The notes: a model not told the origin generated them from the sequence alone. A DNA stretch of 64,000 bases from Hyphomicrobiales bacterium (GCA_900473745.1 UCMW01000001.1:1-64000); one strand, 5' to 3'. Positions 40,001-49,201 are shown, counted from the stretch's first letter. A program made the numbers and translations.

Positions 40001-40620
40001 GACCGCTCAGCCCGTCGGGAGCCGGCAGCATTACCATCGACGAAGACGAGGACGCCCTGACGGCCTCCGCGCTGTTTTCGACGACCGATAAGGCCGATCT
40101 TGCTCTTCAGCGGGGGCGGCTCGTCCATCGGATGCTGCAGAACTTGCCGGGCTTTCCAGAGGTGGACCGCCGCGAGGCGGCCGAGCGTTACGCGGAACGG
40201 GCAGCTCGGTTCTGGGCGGCAGAGCAGCGCCAACGACTGGTCTCAACCGTTATGGCCGTCCTCGAAGACGAGGCGCTTGGCCCACTTTTCGATGCCGGCA
40301 GTCGCGCTGAAGTTTCGGTCATGGGGACCATGCGGCTGAAAGGAGAATTGCGTGCAGTCTCCGGCCGGATCGACCGCATGGCCGTGCTAGCCGACCGCGT
40401 GATCATCGCCGACTACAAGACCAACCGGAATCCGCCGCTGGAGGCCGCGCAAGCCCCCCTCTCCCACCGGGTACAGCTCGCCATCTACCGCGAGATCCTG
40501 CAGCCGCTGTATCCCGGCAGACAAGTCGAATGCTGGCTGATCTACACCGAAAACGGCAGGGTCGTCTCGCTCGACGACAGCCTTCTTCAGCGGTCCCTTG
40601 CCGACCTCGAAACATCGTGA
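37063..40620 (+). CDS. addA: double-strand break repair helicase-nuclease AddA
   Basis: A 1185-residue UvrD-type helicase joined to a RecB-family nuclease. Walker A is ANAGSGKTHVLTQRVIRLL (about residues 40-58), motif Ia LCLTYTKAAASEM, motif II VDEAQDTSP, motif III AVGDEKQSIYSFQGARP, motif VI LYVAMTRAADRLIVGG, and the C-terminal nuclease motif is VIIADYKTNRNPP. With AddB it processes breaks for RecA loading; rhizobia use AddAB in place of RecBCD. ATG 37063 has AAGGAG upstream and overlaps the addB stop, indicating coupled production of the heterodimer. Confidence 0.97.
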   Translation: MSDPRFALDELPTGSDPTVWLGWTTLAQSKASHPGQSAWVSANAGSGKTHVLTQRVIRLLLAGARPSSILCLTYTKAAASEMSNRVFERLAEWATLDDLELAKRIAAIEQREPDRATLAAARRLFAKALETPGGLKIQTIHAFCEALLHQFPLEANVAGHFNVLDDRAAVTVLAEARRSLLTATSTENDAALAEAFSQVLSIADESGLEGLIADTVANRHAVRDFRQRAERTGGLDATLRKGLGIGPLESEISRAEEYWPLAGLSGGNFSRYIQLALEKGGEKVRAVAEVLERALVEADPLERVKLLDQAFLTAQEAPKADSSLIAAAMTKVAPDLKDAVIAARDHVVAMRDKLRIFRMYEATRSALTLAVRLDTDYEELKKRRSQLDFEDLIVRTARLLTRGDVGAWVHYKLDQGIDHILVDEAQDTSPVQWDVIRSLREDFFTGLSARPGIRTFFAVGDEKQSIYSFQGARPEQFSQEARQTERAVTESGQSFNTVRLPLSFRSNQSVLAAVDQVFSLPENSRGLSAGGDPVIHQSSRIGHPGTVDVWDMIAAEKQEKDEDWTAPFDATPESAPSAILARRVAHQISQIVGRETIIEKGNKRLIRPGDILVLVRKRDGFVNALTRALKRPYNIPVAGADRLKLTSHIAVQDMLALGRFLLLPGDDLSLASLLKSPLFNHREDDLMQLAAERPEAQSLWSRLTEQAQTDAVWKKTYDRLTLFLEQARDYSVHDFYARVLSVHGGRRAYLGRLGSEVSDIIDEFLTFALSFETSGLPGLQSFVSTLEMEAPEVKREQDKERNEVRIMTVHASKGLEAPIVFLIDGGSKPFNSNHVAKLRIIATAEGLPFPIWVPSKSLGNSISAADMDRRKDQAEEEYRRLLYVAMTRAADRLIVGGYRGVQDTGEIWHKMIARALSADETRCKPVEFNGPDGSWAGLRWSLGDVEPDLPASEESAESEESHSLPSTLWMPLPPPVTLPRPLSPSGAGSITIDEDEDALTASALFSTTDKADLALQRGRLVHRMLQNLPGFPEVDRREAAERYAERAARFWAAEQRQRLVSTVMAVLEDEALGPLFDAGSRAEVSVMGTMRLKGELRAVSGRIDRMAVLADRVIIADYKTNRNPPLEAAQAPLSHRVQLAIYREILQPLYPGRQVECWLIYTENGRVVSLDDSLLQRSLADLETS

Positions 40621-40695
40621 GATACCGCATATTGAAATTGCTGCCGTGCGGCATCACATATCTAGTCAATTCCGTATTTACGAAGGGAGAGCCTT

Positions 40696-41016
40696 ATGGC
40701 TACCGTTAAAGTCGACAAGTCCAATTTCCAGGCCGAGGTTCTCAACGCTTCCGAACCGGTTGTCGTGGACTTTTGGGCTGAATGGTGCGGCCCGTGCAAG
40801 ATGATTGCGCCGAGCCTCGAAGAAATCTCGAACGAACTCGCCGGCAAGGTGAAGATCGCCAAGCTCAACATCGATGAAAACCCGGAACTGGCTGCCCAGT
40901 TCGGCGTTCGCTCGATCCCGACGCTTGCAGTCTTCAAGGGTGGCGAAGTGGCTGACATCAAAGTGGGTGCAGCCCCGAAGACTGCGCTGTCCAGCTGGAT
41001 CGCCGGCGCGGCATAA
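40696..41016 (+). CDS. trxA: thioredoxin 1
   Basis: A 106-residue thioredoxin with the intact active site [13 protein letters not shown], the cis-proline in [10 protein letters not shown], and a buried Asp in VVVDFWA. Standard length. GAAGGGAG precedes the ATG. A 75-base gap from addA and the hairpin that follows allow its own expression. Confidence 0.97.
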   Translation: MATVKVDKSNFQAEVLNASEPVVVDFWAEWCGPCKMIAPSLEEISNELAGKVKIAKLNIDENPELAAQFGVRSIPTLAVFKGGEVADIKVGAAPKTALSSWIAGAA

Positions 41017-41040
41017 GCCTCACGTCATTGATGAGCAAAG

Positions 41041-41069
41041 AAAAAGCCCGGTTTTCGCCGGGCTTTTTT
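41041..41069. terminator. bidirectional terminator between trxA and folC
   Basis: A stem AAAAAGCCCGG / CCGGGCTTTTTT with a 6-base loop gives T-runs on both strands. It serves trxA and overlaps the stop codon of the convergent folC (41069-41071), so it can serve both. Confidence 0.85.
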
Positions 41070-42409
41070 CATGTGGGGATGGTGCCGTTCTCGGCGAGCA
41101 CATTGCCCGCGAGATACAGCGAGCCGCCAATCATGATCCGCGGAGGGACCGATCCCTCCATCTTCTGCTTGATGGCATCGAGAGCTTCGCCTACGGAACT
41201 CATCGGCAAGGCCTTCAGACCCGCCTCTGCGGCGGATTGAGCCAAGGCTACGGGATCAAGCCCTACATCCGAGCCCAGGATCGGCACCGTGTAGACATTG
41301 TGCGCTATATCGACAAAGGTGCGGAGATAACCGATCGGATCCTTGGTGTTGATCATACCAATCACCAGACACAGCGGCCGCGCCTGACGCTCCTCCATGG
41401 AGGCCATGGCTTCCGCGATCACTTCGCCGGCTCCCGGGTTATGGCCGCCATCGAGCCAGATCTCGGAACCAGGCGGAGCCCGTTCCACGAGTCGACCTTC
41501 TGTCAGTCTTTGCAGGCGGCCCGGCCATTCGACCGATAGCATCGCCATTTCAGCGACTTCTTCCGTCACCGGATACCCGGCCGCCTTCACGGCACGAATG
41601 GCGGTTGCGGCATTGCCGATCTGGTGGCGACCGGGCAGTCGCGGCAGTGGCAGGTCCATCAGGCCAAACTCGTCCTGGTAAACAAGTCGACCGAATTCTT
41701 CATAGGCGAGGAAATCCTGTGCAAAGACGGTGAGCGGACAGCCGAGACGCTCGGCTGTGTTGATCAGCACGTCCTTGGCGCCATCGAACTCTTGGTGGCC
41801 AATCACGACGGGAACTCCCCGCTTCATGATGCCCGCCTTTTCGGCAGCGATCAGTTCGACGCGATCACCGAGATAGGCCTGATGGTCGAGCGAAATCGGC
41901 TGGATGATCGAAACAGCTGGTTTTTCGACGACGTTTGTGGCGTCGAAACGCCCGCCAAGACCAACCTCGATGACGGCGACGTCGGCAGGCTGCTCCGAGA
42001 AGAGAATGAAAGTTACCGCCGTCAGGATCTCGAAGACGGTAATCGGTTGACCCCCATTCGCCGCCGCAACGCGGCGCAGGGCATCGGCGAACAGCGCATC
42101 GTCGACAATCTGTCCGCGACCACCCTTGACCCCGATGCGATAGCGCTCGTGCCAGCGCACCAAGTGCGGCGACGTGTGGACATGAACGGAAAGGCCCTGC
42201 GCCTCCAGAAGCGCACGGCAGAAGGCGGTGGCCGAGCCCTTGCCATTGGTGCCGGCCACATGAATGACCGGCGGCAGCTTCAGATGCGGATTGCCCAGAA
42301 CCTCAAGGAGGCGCCGGATGCGGTCGAGCGAGAGATCATAGCCCTTGGGGTGCAGCCCCATGAGCTTTTCGATCTCGGCATCGGCCTGACTGACGATGGG
42401 GGCTGTCAT
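41069..42409 (-). CDS. folC: folylpolyglutamate synthase / dihydrofolate synthase
   Basis: A 446-residue FolC, adding glutamates to (dihydro)folates. It has the Mur-ligase P-loop VIHVAGTNGKGSATAF (about residues 48-63), HTSPHLVRWHER, EVGLGGRFDATNVV and the C-terminal WLDGGHNPGAG. ATG 42409 is chosen; a GTG one codon upstream is possible. It is the last gene of the leftward trpF-trpB-trpA-accD-folC run, 40 bases after accD; the accD-folC pairing is common in bacteria. Confidence 0.96.
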   Translation of the reverse strand: MTAPIVSQADAEIEKLMGLHPKGYDLSLDRIRRLLEVLGNPHLKLPPVIHVAGTNGKGSATAFCRALLEAQGLSVHVHTSPHLVRWHERYRIGVKGGRGQIVDDALFADALRRVAAANGGQPITVFEILTAVTFILFSEQPADVAVIEVGLGGRFDATNVVEKPAVSIIQPISLDHQAYLGDRVELIAAEKAGIMKRGVPVVIGHQEFDGAKDVLINTAERLGCPLTVFAQDFLAYEEFGRLVYQDEFGLMDLPLPRLPGRHQIGNAATAIRAVKAAGYPVTEEVAEMAMLSVEWPGRLQRLTEGRLVERAPPGSEIWLDGGHNPGAGEVIAEAMASMEERQARPLCLVIGMINTKDPIGYLRTFVDIAHNVYTVPILGSDVGLDPVALAQSAAEAGLKALPMSSVGEALDAIKQKMEGSVPPRIMIGGSLYLAGNVLAENGTIPT

Positions 42410-42449
42410 CACTATCGTTCCGCGAGCGCGGCCTCACAGAAATCGCGGC

Positions 42450-43361
42450 TCAGGCCGAGGCCTTTTCAACCTGCTTCGGCGCTGTCACTGCAGGCAAAGT
42501 CGCGTCATTGGCAGGACGCTTGGTCATGATCTTCAGGACCCGCGCGAGCGTGTCCGGAATGTCATGACGCTTGACGACCATGTCGACCATGCCATGTTCC
42601 AGCAGGTATTCCGATGTCTGGAAGCCCTCGGGAAGCTTTTCGCGGATCGTCTGTTCGATGACACGCTTGCCAGCGAAGCAGATTTCGGCACCCGGTTCGG
42701 CAATATGAAGATCGCCCAGCATGGCATAGGACGCCGTCACGCCACCGGTGGTCGGGTTCGTGAGAACGACGATGTAGGGCTGCCCGGCTTCCTTCAGCAT
42801 GTCGACGGCGACCGTCGTGCGCGGCAGCTGCATCAGCGACAAAATGCCTTCCTGCATGCGCGCGCCGCCTGAAGCCGGGAACATGACCAGCGGGCACTTT
42901 TCCTTGATGGCGCGCTCGAAGGCCTTCACGATCGCTTCACCAGCGGCGATGCCGAGCGAACCGCCCATGAAGTTGAATTCGTGGACAACGGCCACAAGTT
43001 TCAGGCCCTGCACGGTGCCGACGCCGGCAACGATGGTGTCTTCCTGGTCTGTCTTGATACGGCTGTCTCTCAGGCGGTCCGTATATTTCTTGGAATCACG
43101 GAACTTGAGCGGATCCTGCGCCACCTTCGGCTGCGGCAGGGCCTCATACTGGCCACCGTCGAAAAGGTCGGTCAGGCGCGCCTTGGCCGGCATCTTCATG
43201 TGGTAGCCCGAAGCCGGGATCACCCACTTGTTCTCTTCCAGGTCCTTGTGAAAAACCATCTCGCCCGTTTCCGGGCACTTGATCCAGAGGTTTTCCGGAA
43301 CTTCGCGGCGACCCAGCATGGAATTGATGCGCGGGCGCACATAGTTGGTGATCCAGTTCAC
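42450..43361 (-). CDS. accD: acetyl-CoA carboxylase carboxyltransferase subunit beta
   Basis: A 303-residue AccD, the beta half of carboxyltransferase in malonyl-CoA formation. The carboxyltransferase core is intact ([30 protein letters not shown]). The N-terminal zinc-ribbon is degenerate: of the four cysteines in the E. coli protein only Cys29 ([10 protein letters not shown]) remains, with Thr32, Ile48 and Ser51 in the other places. I recall the same in other rhizobial AccD proteins, so it is probably lineage-wide. GTG start with AGGAG upstream. It follows trpA by 38 bases. Confidence 0.96.
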   Translation of the reverse strand: MNWITNYVRPRINSMLGRREVPENLWIKCPETGEMVFHKDLEENKWVIPASGYHMKMPAKARLTDLFDGGQYEALPQPKVAQDPLKFRDSKKYTDRLRDSRIKTDQEDTIVAGVGTVQGLKLVAVVHEFNFMGGSLGIAAGEAIVKAFERAIKEKCPLVMFPASGGARMQEGILSLMQLPRTTVAVDMLKEAGQPYIVVLTNPTTGGVTASYAMLGDLHIAEPGAEICFAGKRVIEQTIREKLPEGFQTSEYLLEHGMVDMVVKRHDIPDTLARVLKIMTKRPANDATLPAVTAPKQVEKASA

Positions 43362-43399
43362 GCGGCTTACTCCTGATGTTTCGAACCGATATGGGGTGC

Positions 43400-44239
43400 T
43401 TATTCGGCAGCAGCAAGACGTGCGGAACGCACGCCGCTCGCCAGTCCGCGCACCAGCGTGACGACGGCCTGAACCGTATCTGCTGTCGCTTTTCCATCGG
43501 CTGTGAGATTGGTGGCAACCTGGTTGACGATCGCGGTCCCGACCACGACGCCATCGGCACTGGCGCCGATCAGGCGAGCATGCTCGGCGGTCTTGACGCC
43601 GAAGCCGACACAGATCGGCAGGTCCGTGTGCGCCTTGATGCGCTGGACGGCACCCGACACACGGGATGGATCCGGCAGAGCGGAACCGGTGATGCCGTTC
43701 ATCGAGACGTAGTAGACGAAGCCGGACGTGTTCTCCAGGACCTTAGGCAGGCGCTTGTCGTCGGTGGTCGGTGTCGCCAGGCGAACGAAGTTGATATCGC
43801 GGCTGCGTGCCGGAATGCAGAGTTCATCGTCCATTTCCGGCGGCAGATCGACGACGATCAGGCCGTCGATGCCGGCAGCCAGAGCGTCATCGAGAAAGCG
43901 CTCGACGCCATAGACGTAAATCGGATTGTAATAGCCCATCATGACGATCGGCGTTTCATTGTCCGTCTTGCGGAATTCACGCGCAAGATCAAGCGTGCGC
44001 ACGAGGGTCTGGCCGGCCTTCAAAGCCCGCTGGCCGGCGAGCTGGATCGCCGGGCCGTCGGCCATCGGATCCGAGAAGGGCATGCCGAGCTCGATGACGT
44101 CGGCGCCGGCTTCCGGCAGGGCCTTCATGATCGCAAGCGACGTGTCGTAGTCCGGATCGCCACCCATGAAATAGGTGACGAGTGCCGGGCGGCCTTCTGC
44201 CTTCAGGGCAGCGAAACGTTGGTCCATACGCGCAGTCAT
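43400..44239 (-). CDS. trpA: tryptophan synthase alpha subunit
   Basis: A 279-residue TrpA, cleaving indole-3-glycerol phosphate to indole, which is channelled to TrpB. Catalytic Glu is in [18 protein letters not shown] and catalytic Asp in [21 protein letters not shown] is the phosphate loop. It begins 2 bases after the trpB stop, as needed for a 1:1 complex. Confidence 0.97.
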   Translation of the reverse strand: MTARMDQRFAALKAEGRPALVTYFMGGDPDYDTSLAIMKALPEAGADVIELGMPFSDPMADGPAIQLAGQRALKAGQTLVRTLDLAREFRKTDNETPIVMMGYYNPIYVYGVERFLDDALAAGIDGLIVVDLPPEMDDELCIPARSRDINFVRLATPTTDDKRLPKVLENTSGFVYYVSMNGITGSALPDPSRVSGAVQRIKAHTDLPICVGFGVKTAEHARLIGASADGVVVGTAIVNQVATNLTADGKATADTVQAVVTLVRGLASGVRSARLAAAE

Positions 44240-44241
44240 GA

Positions 44242-45462
44242 TCAGAGCCCCATACCGAGAATCTTGCCGACAGTGAAGATGTCCTTGTCGCCGCGGCCGC
44301 AGAGGTTCATCACGATGATCTGGTCCTTGTCCATATCAGGTGCGCGCTTGATGACTTCGGCGAGCGCGTGGCTCGGCTCGAGCGCCGGGATGATGCCTTC
44401 GGTGCGCGTAAGCAGCTGGAAGGCAGCGAGCGCTTCATCGTCCCTGATCGGAACATATTCGACGCGGCCCATATCCTTCAGCCAGGAATGCTCCGGGCCA
44501 ATGCCGGGATAATCGAGGCCGGCGGAGATGGAGTGCCCTTCCTTGATCTGGCCGTCGCTGTCCTGCAGCAGATAGGTGCGGTTACCGTGAAGGACGCCGG
44601 GCGTGCCTGCCGTCAGGGAGGCGCAATGCTCCTCGCCTTCGAGACCCTTACCACCGGCTTCGACGCCAACGATGCGGACGCTCTCGTCATCCAGGAAGGG
44701 ATGGAAAAGGCCAATCGCATTCGAGCCACCGCCAACAGCAGCAATCAGCATGTCCGGAAGGCGGCCTTCAGCTGCCATCATTTGCTCGCGGGTTTCGCGG
44801 CCGATGACCGATTGGAAGTCACGCACCATTTCCGGATAGGGATGCGGGCCAGCCGCCGTGCCGATCATGTAATAGGTGTCATCGACATTGGTGACCCAGT
44901 CGCGCAACGCCTCGTTCATGGCATCCTTCAGCGTGCCGTGGCCAGCGGTGACCGGCTTCACTTCGGCGCCGAGGAGCTTCATGCGGAAGACGTTCGGCGC
45001 CTGGCGCTCGACATCGGTCGCGCCCATGTAGACGACGCAGGGGATGCCGAAGCGTGCGGCAACGGTGGCAGAGGCCACACCATGCTGGCCGGCGCCGGTT
45101 TCCGCGATGATGCGGGTCTTGCCCATGCGCTTGGCGAGCAGGATCTGGCCGAGGCAGTTGTTGATCTTGTGCGAGCCGGTGTGGTTGAGCTCGTCGCGCT
45201 TGAAATAGATCTTCGCGCCACCGAGTTCTTCCGTCAGGCGTTCCGCAAAATAGAGTGGGCTCGGGCGGCCGGTGTAATGGGTATTCAGATGCGCCAGCTC
45301 GGCCTGGAATTCCGGATCCGTCTTCGCCTTTTCCCATTCCGCCTGCAGGTCGAGGATCAGCGGCATCAACGTCTCGGCGACGAAACGGCCACCGAAGATG
45401 CCGAAGCGGCCGTCTTCATCTGGACCTTCGCGGAAGGAATTAGGTTTCGGCGACTGGTTCAC
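44242..45462 (-). CDS. trpB: tryptophan synthase beta subunit
   Basis: A 406-residue PLP enzyme joining indole and serine. The PLP lysine is in [13 protein letters not shown], the carboxylate loop in [11 protein letters not shown], and the phosphate loop in [10 protein letters not shown]. It starts with GTG (GGGAGTG upstream) inside the trpF stop (GTGA). Confidence 0.98.
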   Translation of the reverse strand: MNQSPKPNSFREGPDEDGRFGIFGGRFVAETLMPLILDLQAEWEKAKTDPEFQAELAHLNTHYTGRPSPLYFAERLTEELGGAKIYFKRDELNHTGSHKINNCLGQILLAKRMGKTRIIAETGAGQHGVASATVAARFGIPCVVYMGATDVERQAPNVFRMKLLGAEVKPVTAGHGTLKDAMNEALRDWVTNVDDTYYMIGTAAGPHPYPEMVRDFQSVIGRETREQMMAAEGRLPDMLIAAVGGGSNAIGLFHPFLDDESVRIVGVEAGGKGLEGEEHCASLTAGTPGVLHGNRTYLLQDSDGQIKEGHSISAGLDYPGIGPEHSWLKDMGRVEYVPIRDDEALAAFQLLTRTEGIIPALEPSHALAEVIKRAPDMDKDQIIVMNLCGRGDKDIFTVGKILGMGL

Positions 45463-46133
45463 TTGACACTCCCTGAAACCGGCTGTGCACGATAGGCCTC
45501 GGCAACGGCCGTAAAAAACTCATCCATCATCTGCAGATCCTTGACGCCCGGCGCGGATTCCACGCCGGAGGATACGTCGATTGCACGCGCTCCGGTTTCT
45601 CGCAGAGCCTCTGCGATGTTGGCCTTGGTCAGGCCTCCGGAAAGCATGTAATCGATGCTGTCGTCAAGCGAACGCAGCAGGCGCCAGTCGAAGGTTACTC
45701 CATTGCCGCCGGGCAAATCCGAGCCGACGGGCGGTTTGGCGTCGAAGAGAAAACGATCGGCAATACCGATATAGGGCTCTATGCGCCTCAGGTCATCGGC
45801 ATCGCGGATGGAAAATGCCTTCATGATCGGCAGGCCCGTGACGGCCTTGACAGTCAACAGGCGTTCCGGGCTTTCGTGGCCATGGAACTGCAGGATATCA
45901 GGACGCATCAGCGCGATGATCTCGTCGAGATCATCATTGTCGGCATCGACAGTCACCGCGACGCTTTTGACCCGACCGCGAACGCGATCGGCGAGCGTTC
46001 CTGCGATATCAGGCTCAATGTTGCGCGGGCTTTTTTCGAAAAAGATGAAGCCAATATGGCTCGCGCCACGTTCGGCAGCACGATCGACAGCCTCCGGCGT
46101 CTTCAGTCCGCAGATCTTGATATCGGGTCTCAT
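45459..46133 (-). CDS. trpF: phosphoribosylanthranilate isomerase
   Basis: A 224-residue TrpF barrel, the Amadori isomerisation step of tryptophan synthesis. The catalytic Cys is in [12 protein letters not shown] (near residue 8) and the catalytic Asp in [16 protein letters not shown]; the phosphate site is [11 protein letters not shown] and [13 protein letters not shown] 46133 is preferred to an upstream TTG though its ribosome site is weak. It is the first gene of the trpFBA cluster; trpE, trpD and trpC are elsewhere, the split layout usual in rhizobia. No attenuator peptide is visible. Confidence 0.95.
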   Translation of the reverse strand: MRPDIKICGLKTPEAVDRAAERGASHIGFIFFEKSPRNIEPDIAGTLADRVRGRVKSVAVTVDADNDDLDEIIALMRPDILQFHGHESPERLLTVKAVTGLPIMKAFSIRDADDLRRIEPYIGIADRFLFDAKPPVGSDLPGGNGVTFDWRLLRSLDDSIDYMLSGGLTKANIAEALRETGARAIDVSSGVESAPGVKDLQMMDEFFTAVAEAYRAQPVSGSVK

Positions 46134-46205
46134 GGCAGCGAAGTCGCACGAAATCAAAAAAGAGTCGAGCCAATTTGCGACAAAGGCTGAATGGTCGCGG
46201 ATCGC

Positions 46206-46964
46206 TTAAGCGAAGTCGATGGCATGAAGGGCCGAGCCATGGCGCTTCAGCCAGGACTTGGCTTCATCCATCTGCGGGCAGAGCTCTTTACAGAGTGCCC
46301 AGAAGTCCGGGCCATGGTTCATCTCGCGCAGGTGCGCAACTTCGTGGGCGGCAAGATAGTCAATGACGAGAGGCGGCGCCATGACGATGCGCCAGGAAAA
46401 GCTGAGTTTGCCATCCCAGGAACAGGAACCCCAGCGGCTACGGGTATCCTTGAGGGCCATGCTCTTGACCGGCTTGCCGACATTTTTGGCGTGAAGCGCG
46501 ACCAGACGCTCCAGATCGCGGCGCGCTTCCTTCTTCAGGAAATCTGCGACACGCCTCGGCAGATGATCTTCCAGGCCGCTGACGCTCAGCACATGGCCAA
46601 TCTCGCTGTCGATCGACTGGGTGAGGCCGCGCAGCTGTCCGGTATGGACGATGCGATGCGGAATACCGCGGAGCAGGATCTCTCCCCCGTCCTCGATGCT
46701 GCCGACCGACTTCTGGCGCTTCAGTTTGGTGCTGAGCCAGCCTTGGTGCCGGTCGAGAAAGTCATCGATGTCCCGTTCGCGCAAACCATGGGGAATGGTC
46801 ATCTTCAAGGCGCGTCCGCCTGGCTCGATCCTGAGCGTGATACGGGTTGCGCGGCTGTTCCTGCGAATTGTCAGCGGGATCGACCGGCCATTGACGGCGA
46901 CGGCGCGCTCCAGCTGGATTGCTGGTTCTCGGAGGGGTTTCAGCTTTTTCAGCAGAGGAAACAT
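46206..46964 (-). CDS. YgjP-like metallopeptidase-domain protein
   Basis: A 252-residue protein of the YgjP/DUF45 (M48-related, SprT-like) family. The zinc motif is AAHEVAHLREMNHGPDFW, i.e. HExxH with a downstream His, preceded by the family block TRSRWGSCSWDGKLSFSWRIV. No signal peptide or membrane segment, so it is cytosolic. Physiological substrate unknown. It sits alone between trpF and the DUF2852 gene on the same strand, 97 bases and a terminator after the latter. Confidence 0.88.
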   Translation of the reverse strand: MFPLLKKLKPLREPAIQLERAVAVNGRSIPLTIRRNSRATRITLRIEPGGRALKMTIPHGLRERDIDDFLDRHQGWLSTKLKRQKSVGSIEDGGEILLRGIPHRIVHTGQLRGLTQSIDSEIGHVLSVSGLEDHLPRRVADFLKKEARRDLERLVALHAKNVGKPVKSMALKDTRSRWGSCSWDGKLSFSWRIVMAPPLVIDYLAAHEVAHLREMNHGPDFWALCKELCPQMDEAKSWLKRHGSALHAIDFA

Positions 46965-47003
46965 GGTCCGTGTTCTAGCCGATTCGCGCGCGGGTCGCTG
47001 ATC

Positions 47004-47032
47004 AAAAAAGGCCGGCGCAATAGCGCCGACCT
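47004..47032 (-). terminator. intrinsic terminator after the DUF2852 gene
   Basis: On the minus strand GGTCGGCGC pairs with GCGCCGGCC (one G-U) around TATT and is followed by TTTTTT. It lies 30-58 bases past the DUF2852 stop. Confidence 0.8.
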
Positions 47033-47061
47033 CGGTCTCGTCACGTAAGCACCTTGGCAGA

Positions 47062-47496
47062 TCAGTTGCCGGTGAAGCCCTGGGTCGGAGCGGATTCGCC
47101 TGAAGTCTTCATTTGCTGACGGTCGCGCATGAAGCGGTCGAATTCTTCCTGGTCCTTCGCCCGGCGCAGTTCGCGGGCGTAGTTGTCAAATTCGGCACGC
47201 ATCTCGTCGAGACGACGACGCTCTTCATCGAGACGCTCAAGTTCGGCCTTGCGCCAGTCGTCGAAAGCGACGTTGCCGGTCGAGGCAGGCGCAGTGTAGC
47301 TGTTGGAGCGGCACCAGGCGAAGGCACTATCGGCCTTCTGGTTGGCTTCCCGCTTGAAGCTCTGGAACTTCTCACCGAACAGGATGTAGGCAAGCATGGC
47401 CAGACCGAGCGGCCAGAAGACCATGAAGCCGAGCACCATCAGGGCGACGGTTGCCGGAGTCCAATCCGGCCGAAGCAGTGCTGACTGGTTCATCAT
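47062..47496 (-). CDS. DUF2852 domain small membrane protein
   Basis: A 144-residue protein with one membrane segment (VALMVLGFMVFWPLGLAMLAYILF, about residues 17-40) and a long charged coiled coil (about 75-125, rich in EELRRR-type heptads). It matches DUF2852, found across Rhizobiales, of unknown role. Two adjacent ATG codons open the frame, so the start is 47496 or 47493; GAGGTT precedes. The tail ends in a short low-complexity stretch. Flanked by its own terminator, it is probably monocistronic. Confidence 0.82.
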   Translation of the reverse strand: MMNQSALLRPDWTPATVALMVLGFMVFWPLGLAMLAYILFGEKFQSFKREANQKADSAFAWCRSNSYTAPASTGNVAFDDWRKAELERLDEERRRLDEMRAEFDNYARELRRAKDQEEFDRFMRDRQQMKTSGESAPTQGFTGN

Positions 47497-47579
47497 CGAT
47501 AACCTCGTTTTGCGCGGACAGCGGAATGCCGTCCGATGGTTTCGATGTGGGAAATGGAGCCCTGCCCTTCAAGAAAGAA

Positions 47580-47611
47580 GCGGACCCAATCGGATAACCG
47601 ACTGAATCCGC
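47580..47611 (-). terminator. possible weak terminator after phaZ
   Basis: An interrupted hairpin (GCGGA/TCCGC outer stem, TCGG/CCGA inner stem, ATAA loop) followed on the minus strand by TTCTTTCTT. The internal loop makes it a weak candidate. Confidence 0.4.
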
Positions 47612-47637
47612 CAGTTAAATTCGAAAGGACGAAAGTA

Positions 47638-48921
47638 TCAGTTGGCCTTGCCACCCTTGATGACACGCTTCACCGGCGTCGTCGCCTTGGCATTTTTCGT
47701 GTGGGTCTTGGCAAACTGGACGATACGCGGGGCGATCTCGCGACGGAAACGCGACCCGTTAAAGACACCGTAGTGACCAACATCGGGCTGCATGTAGTGC
47801 AGGCGCATATGCTCGGGGATGTTCGTGCAAATGGTCTGCGCCGCCTTCGTCTGGCCGACGCCGGAGATATCGTCGTTTTCGCCTTCCACGGTCAGAAGCG
47901 CGACGTTGCGGATCGCGGACGTGTCGACGCGCTTGTCTCGGTGCATCATCTCCCCCTTCGGCAGGGAGTGCTTGATGAAAACGGTGTCGACCGTCTGCAG
48001 GTAAAATTCGGCCGTCAGGTCCATGACTGCCAGATATTCGTCGTAGAAGTCGCGATGTTTCTCGGCAGAGTCCCCGTCATTCTTGACGAGGTGCATATAG
48101 AATTCCTTGTGAGCGATCATATGCCGATCAAGGTTCATCGACATGAAGCCCGAAAGCTGCAGGAAGCCCGGATAGACGTTGCGCATGACACCCGGCTGCG
48201 GCCACGGCACCTGCATGATGACATTGTCGCGGAACCATTCGAGCGGCTTGTCCTGTGCCAACTGATTGACGGCGGTCGGATTGATGCGGGTGTCGATCGG
48301 GCCGCCCATGAGTGTCATGGACGCGGGAGCGCAGGTGTCACCGTCAGCTTCCATCACGGCAACTGCGGCCAGAACCGGCACAGAGGGCTGACACACGGCG
48401 ACGACATGCGTGTCCGGTCCCAGATGGTGCAGCATCTCGATGACGTAGTCGATGTAATCATCGAGGTCGAAGTCGCCCTCGGTGACCGGCACCATGCGGG
48501 CGTCGATCCAATCGCTGATGTAGACGTCCGCGCTCGGGAGCAAGGCTTCCACGGTGCCGCGCAACAAGGTCGCATAGTGGCCGGACATCGGGGCGACGAT
48601 CAGAATCCGCGGGCCCTTGTCCGCGCCCGCCGACAAGTGCCGCTTGAAATGGATCATATCGCAGAAGGGTTTGCGCCAGACGATCTCTTCCTCGACCGTC
48701 ACACTCTCGCCGTCGACTTTCGTCGTCGGCAGACCGAAAGTCGGCTTTCCGTAGCGGCGCGTTACACGTTCGAAGACCTCGAAACCTGCGGAAAAAGTGC
48801 GCCCGACGACTGTATGCGACCATGGGTTCAAAGGGTTTTTCCAAGCGAGGTTCATCGCGTCAGCGCTTGCCCGGAACGGTGCCATGAAAGCGTGGTTGAG
48901 TTCGTAGAGCTGATAGAACAT
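47638..48921 (-). CDS. phaZ: intracellular poly(3-hydroxyalkanoate) depolymerase
   Basis: A 427-residue intracellular PHA depolymerase of the PhaZ type, which mobilises stored polyhydroxybutyrate. It has no signal peptide. The nucleophile is a cysteine, Cys177 in HVVAVCQPSVPVL, as in the Cys-type intracellular enzymes; the N-terminal YQLYELNHAFMAPFR and C-terminal GVFNGSRFRREIAPRI are family blocks. A perfect 17-bp palindrome lies 20 bases before the ATG. Rhizobia accumulate PHB in free-living and bacteroid states, so control at this site would matter for carbon storage. Confidence 0.95.
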   Translation of the reverse strand: MFYQLYELNHAFMAPFRASADAMNLAWKNPLNPWSHTVVGRTFSAGFEVFERVTRRYGKPTFGLPTTKVDGESVTVEEEIVWRKPFCDMIHFKRHLSAGADKGPRILIVAPMSGHYATLLRGTVEALLPSADVYISDWIDARMVPVTEGDFDLDDYIDYVIEMLHHLGPDTHVVAVCQPSVPVLAAVAVMEADGDTCAPASMTLMGGPIDTRINPTAVNQLAQDKPLEWFRDNVIMQVPWPQPGVMRNVYPGFLQLSGFMSMNLDRHMIAHKEFYMHLVKNDGDSAEKHRDFYDEYLAVMDLTAEFYLQTVDTVFIKHSLPKGEMMHRDKRVDTSAIRNVALLTVEGENDDISGVGQTKAAQTICTNIPEHMRLHYMQPDVGHYGVFNGSRFRREIAPRIVQFAKTHTKNAKATTPVKRVIKGGKAN

Positions 48922-48940
48922 GGGGTCGGTACCTCTGCCT

Positions 48941-48957
48941 CAGACCAAACTGGTCTG
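48941..48957. promoter_or_regulatory. 7-3-7 palindrome in the phaZ leader
   Basis: CAGACCAAACTGGTCTG is a perfect inverted repeat (7-bp arms, 3-base centre) ending 20 bases before the phaZ start. It shares the core CCAAA-N-TGG with the palindrome before glcB. A further TGCA-T-TGCA motif at 48986-48994 lies upstream. I infer a repressor site; the protein is unknown. The rest of the 280-base gap to 49201 shows only the nitroreductase ribosome site. Confidence 0.5.
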
Positions 48958-49201
48958 CGTTCATTCGATAGACTAACAGACTTTGTGCATTGCAACAGCC
49001 CGGATTTCTCCTTGGCCATCACAGCCTGATTTCAGTTGACTGCCTATGATGATGACCAACAAGGCTTAAGGTTCCACCCTCAGCGCTCAGTTATTCAGCA
49101 ATCACTGTGTTCAGCCGATTTTGCGGCCCCTACCCTTTCCGAGGCTTGCGATTTGCTGTTTGTTCCCAAACGTCATCCCAAGACACGAATGAAGGAACAT
49201 C

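Noticed and set aside
46134..46205. A tryptophan attenuator or leader peptide before trpF.
   Set aside because: No Trp-rich short frame or alternative hairpins are visible; attenuation is expected at trpE, not here.
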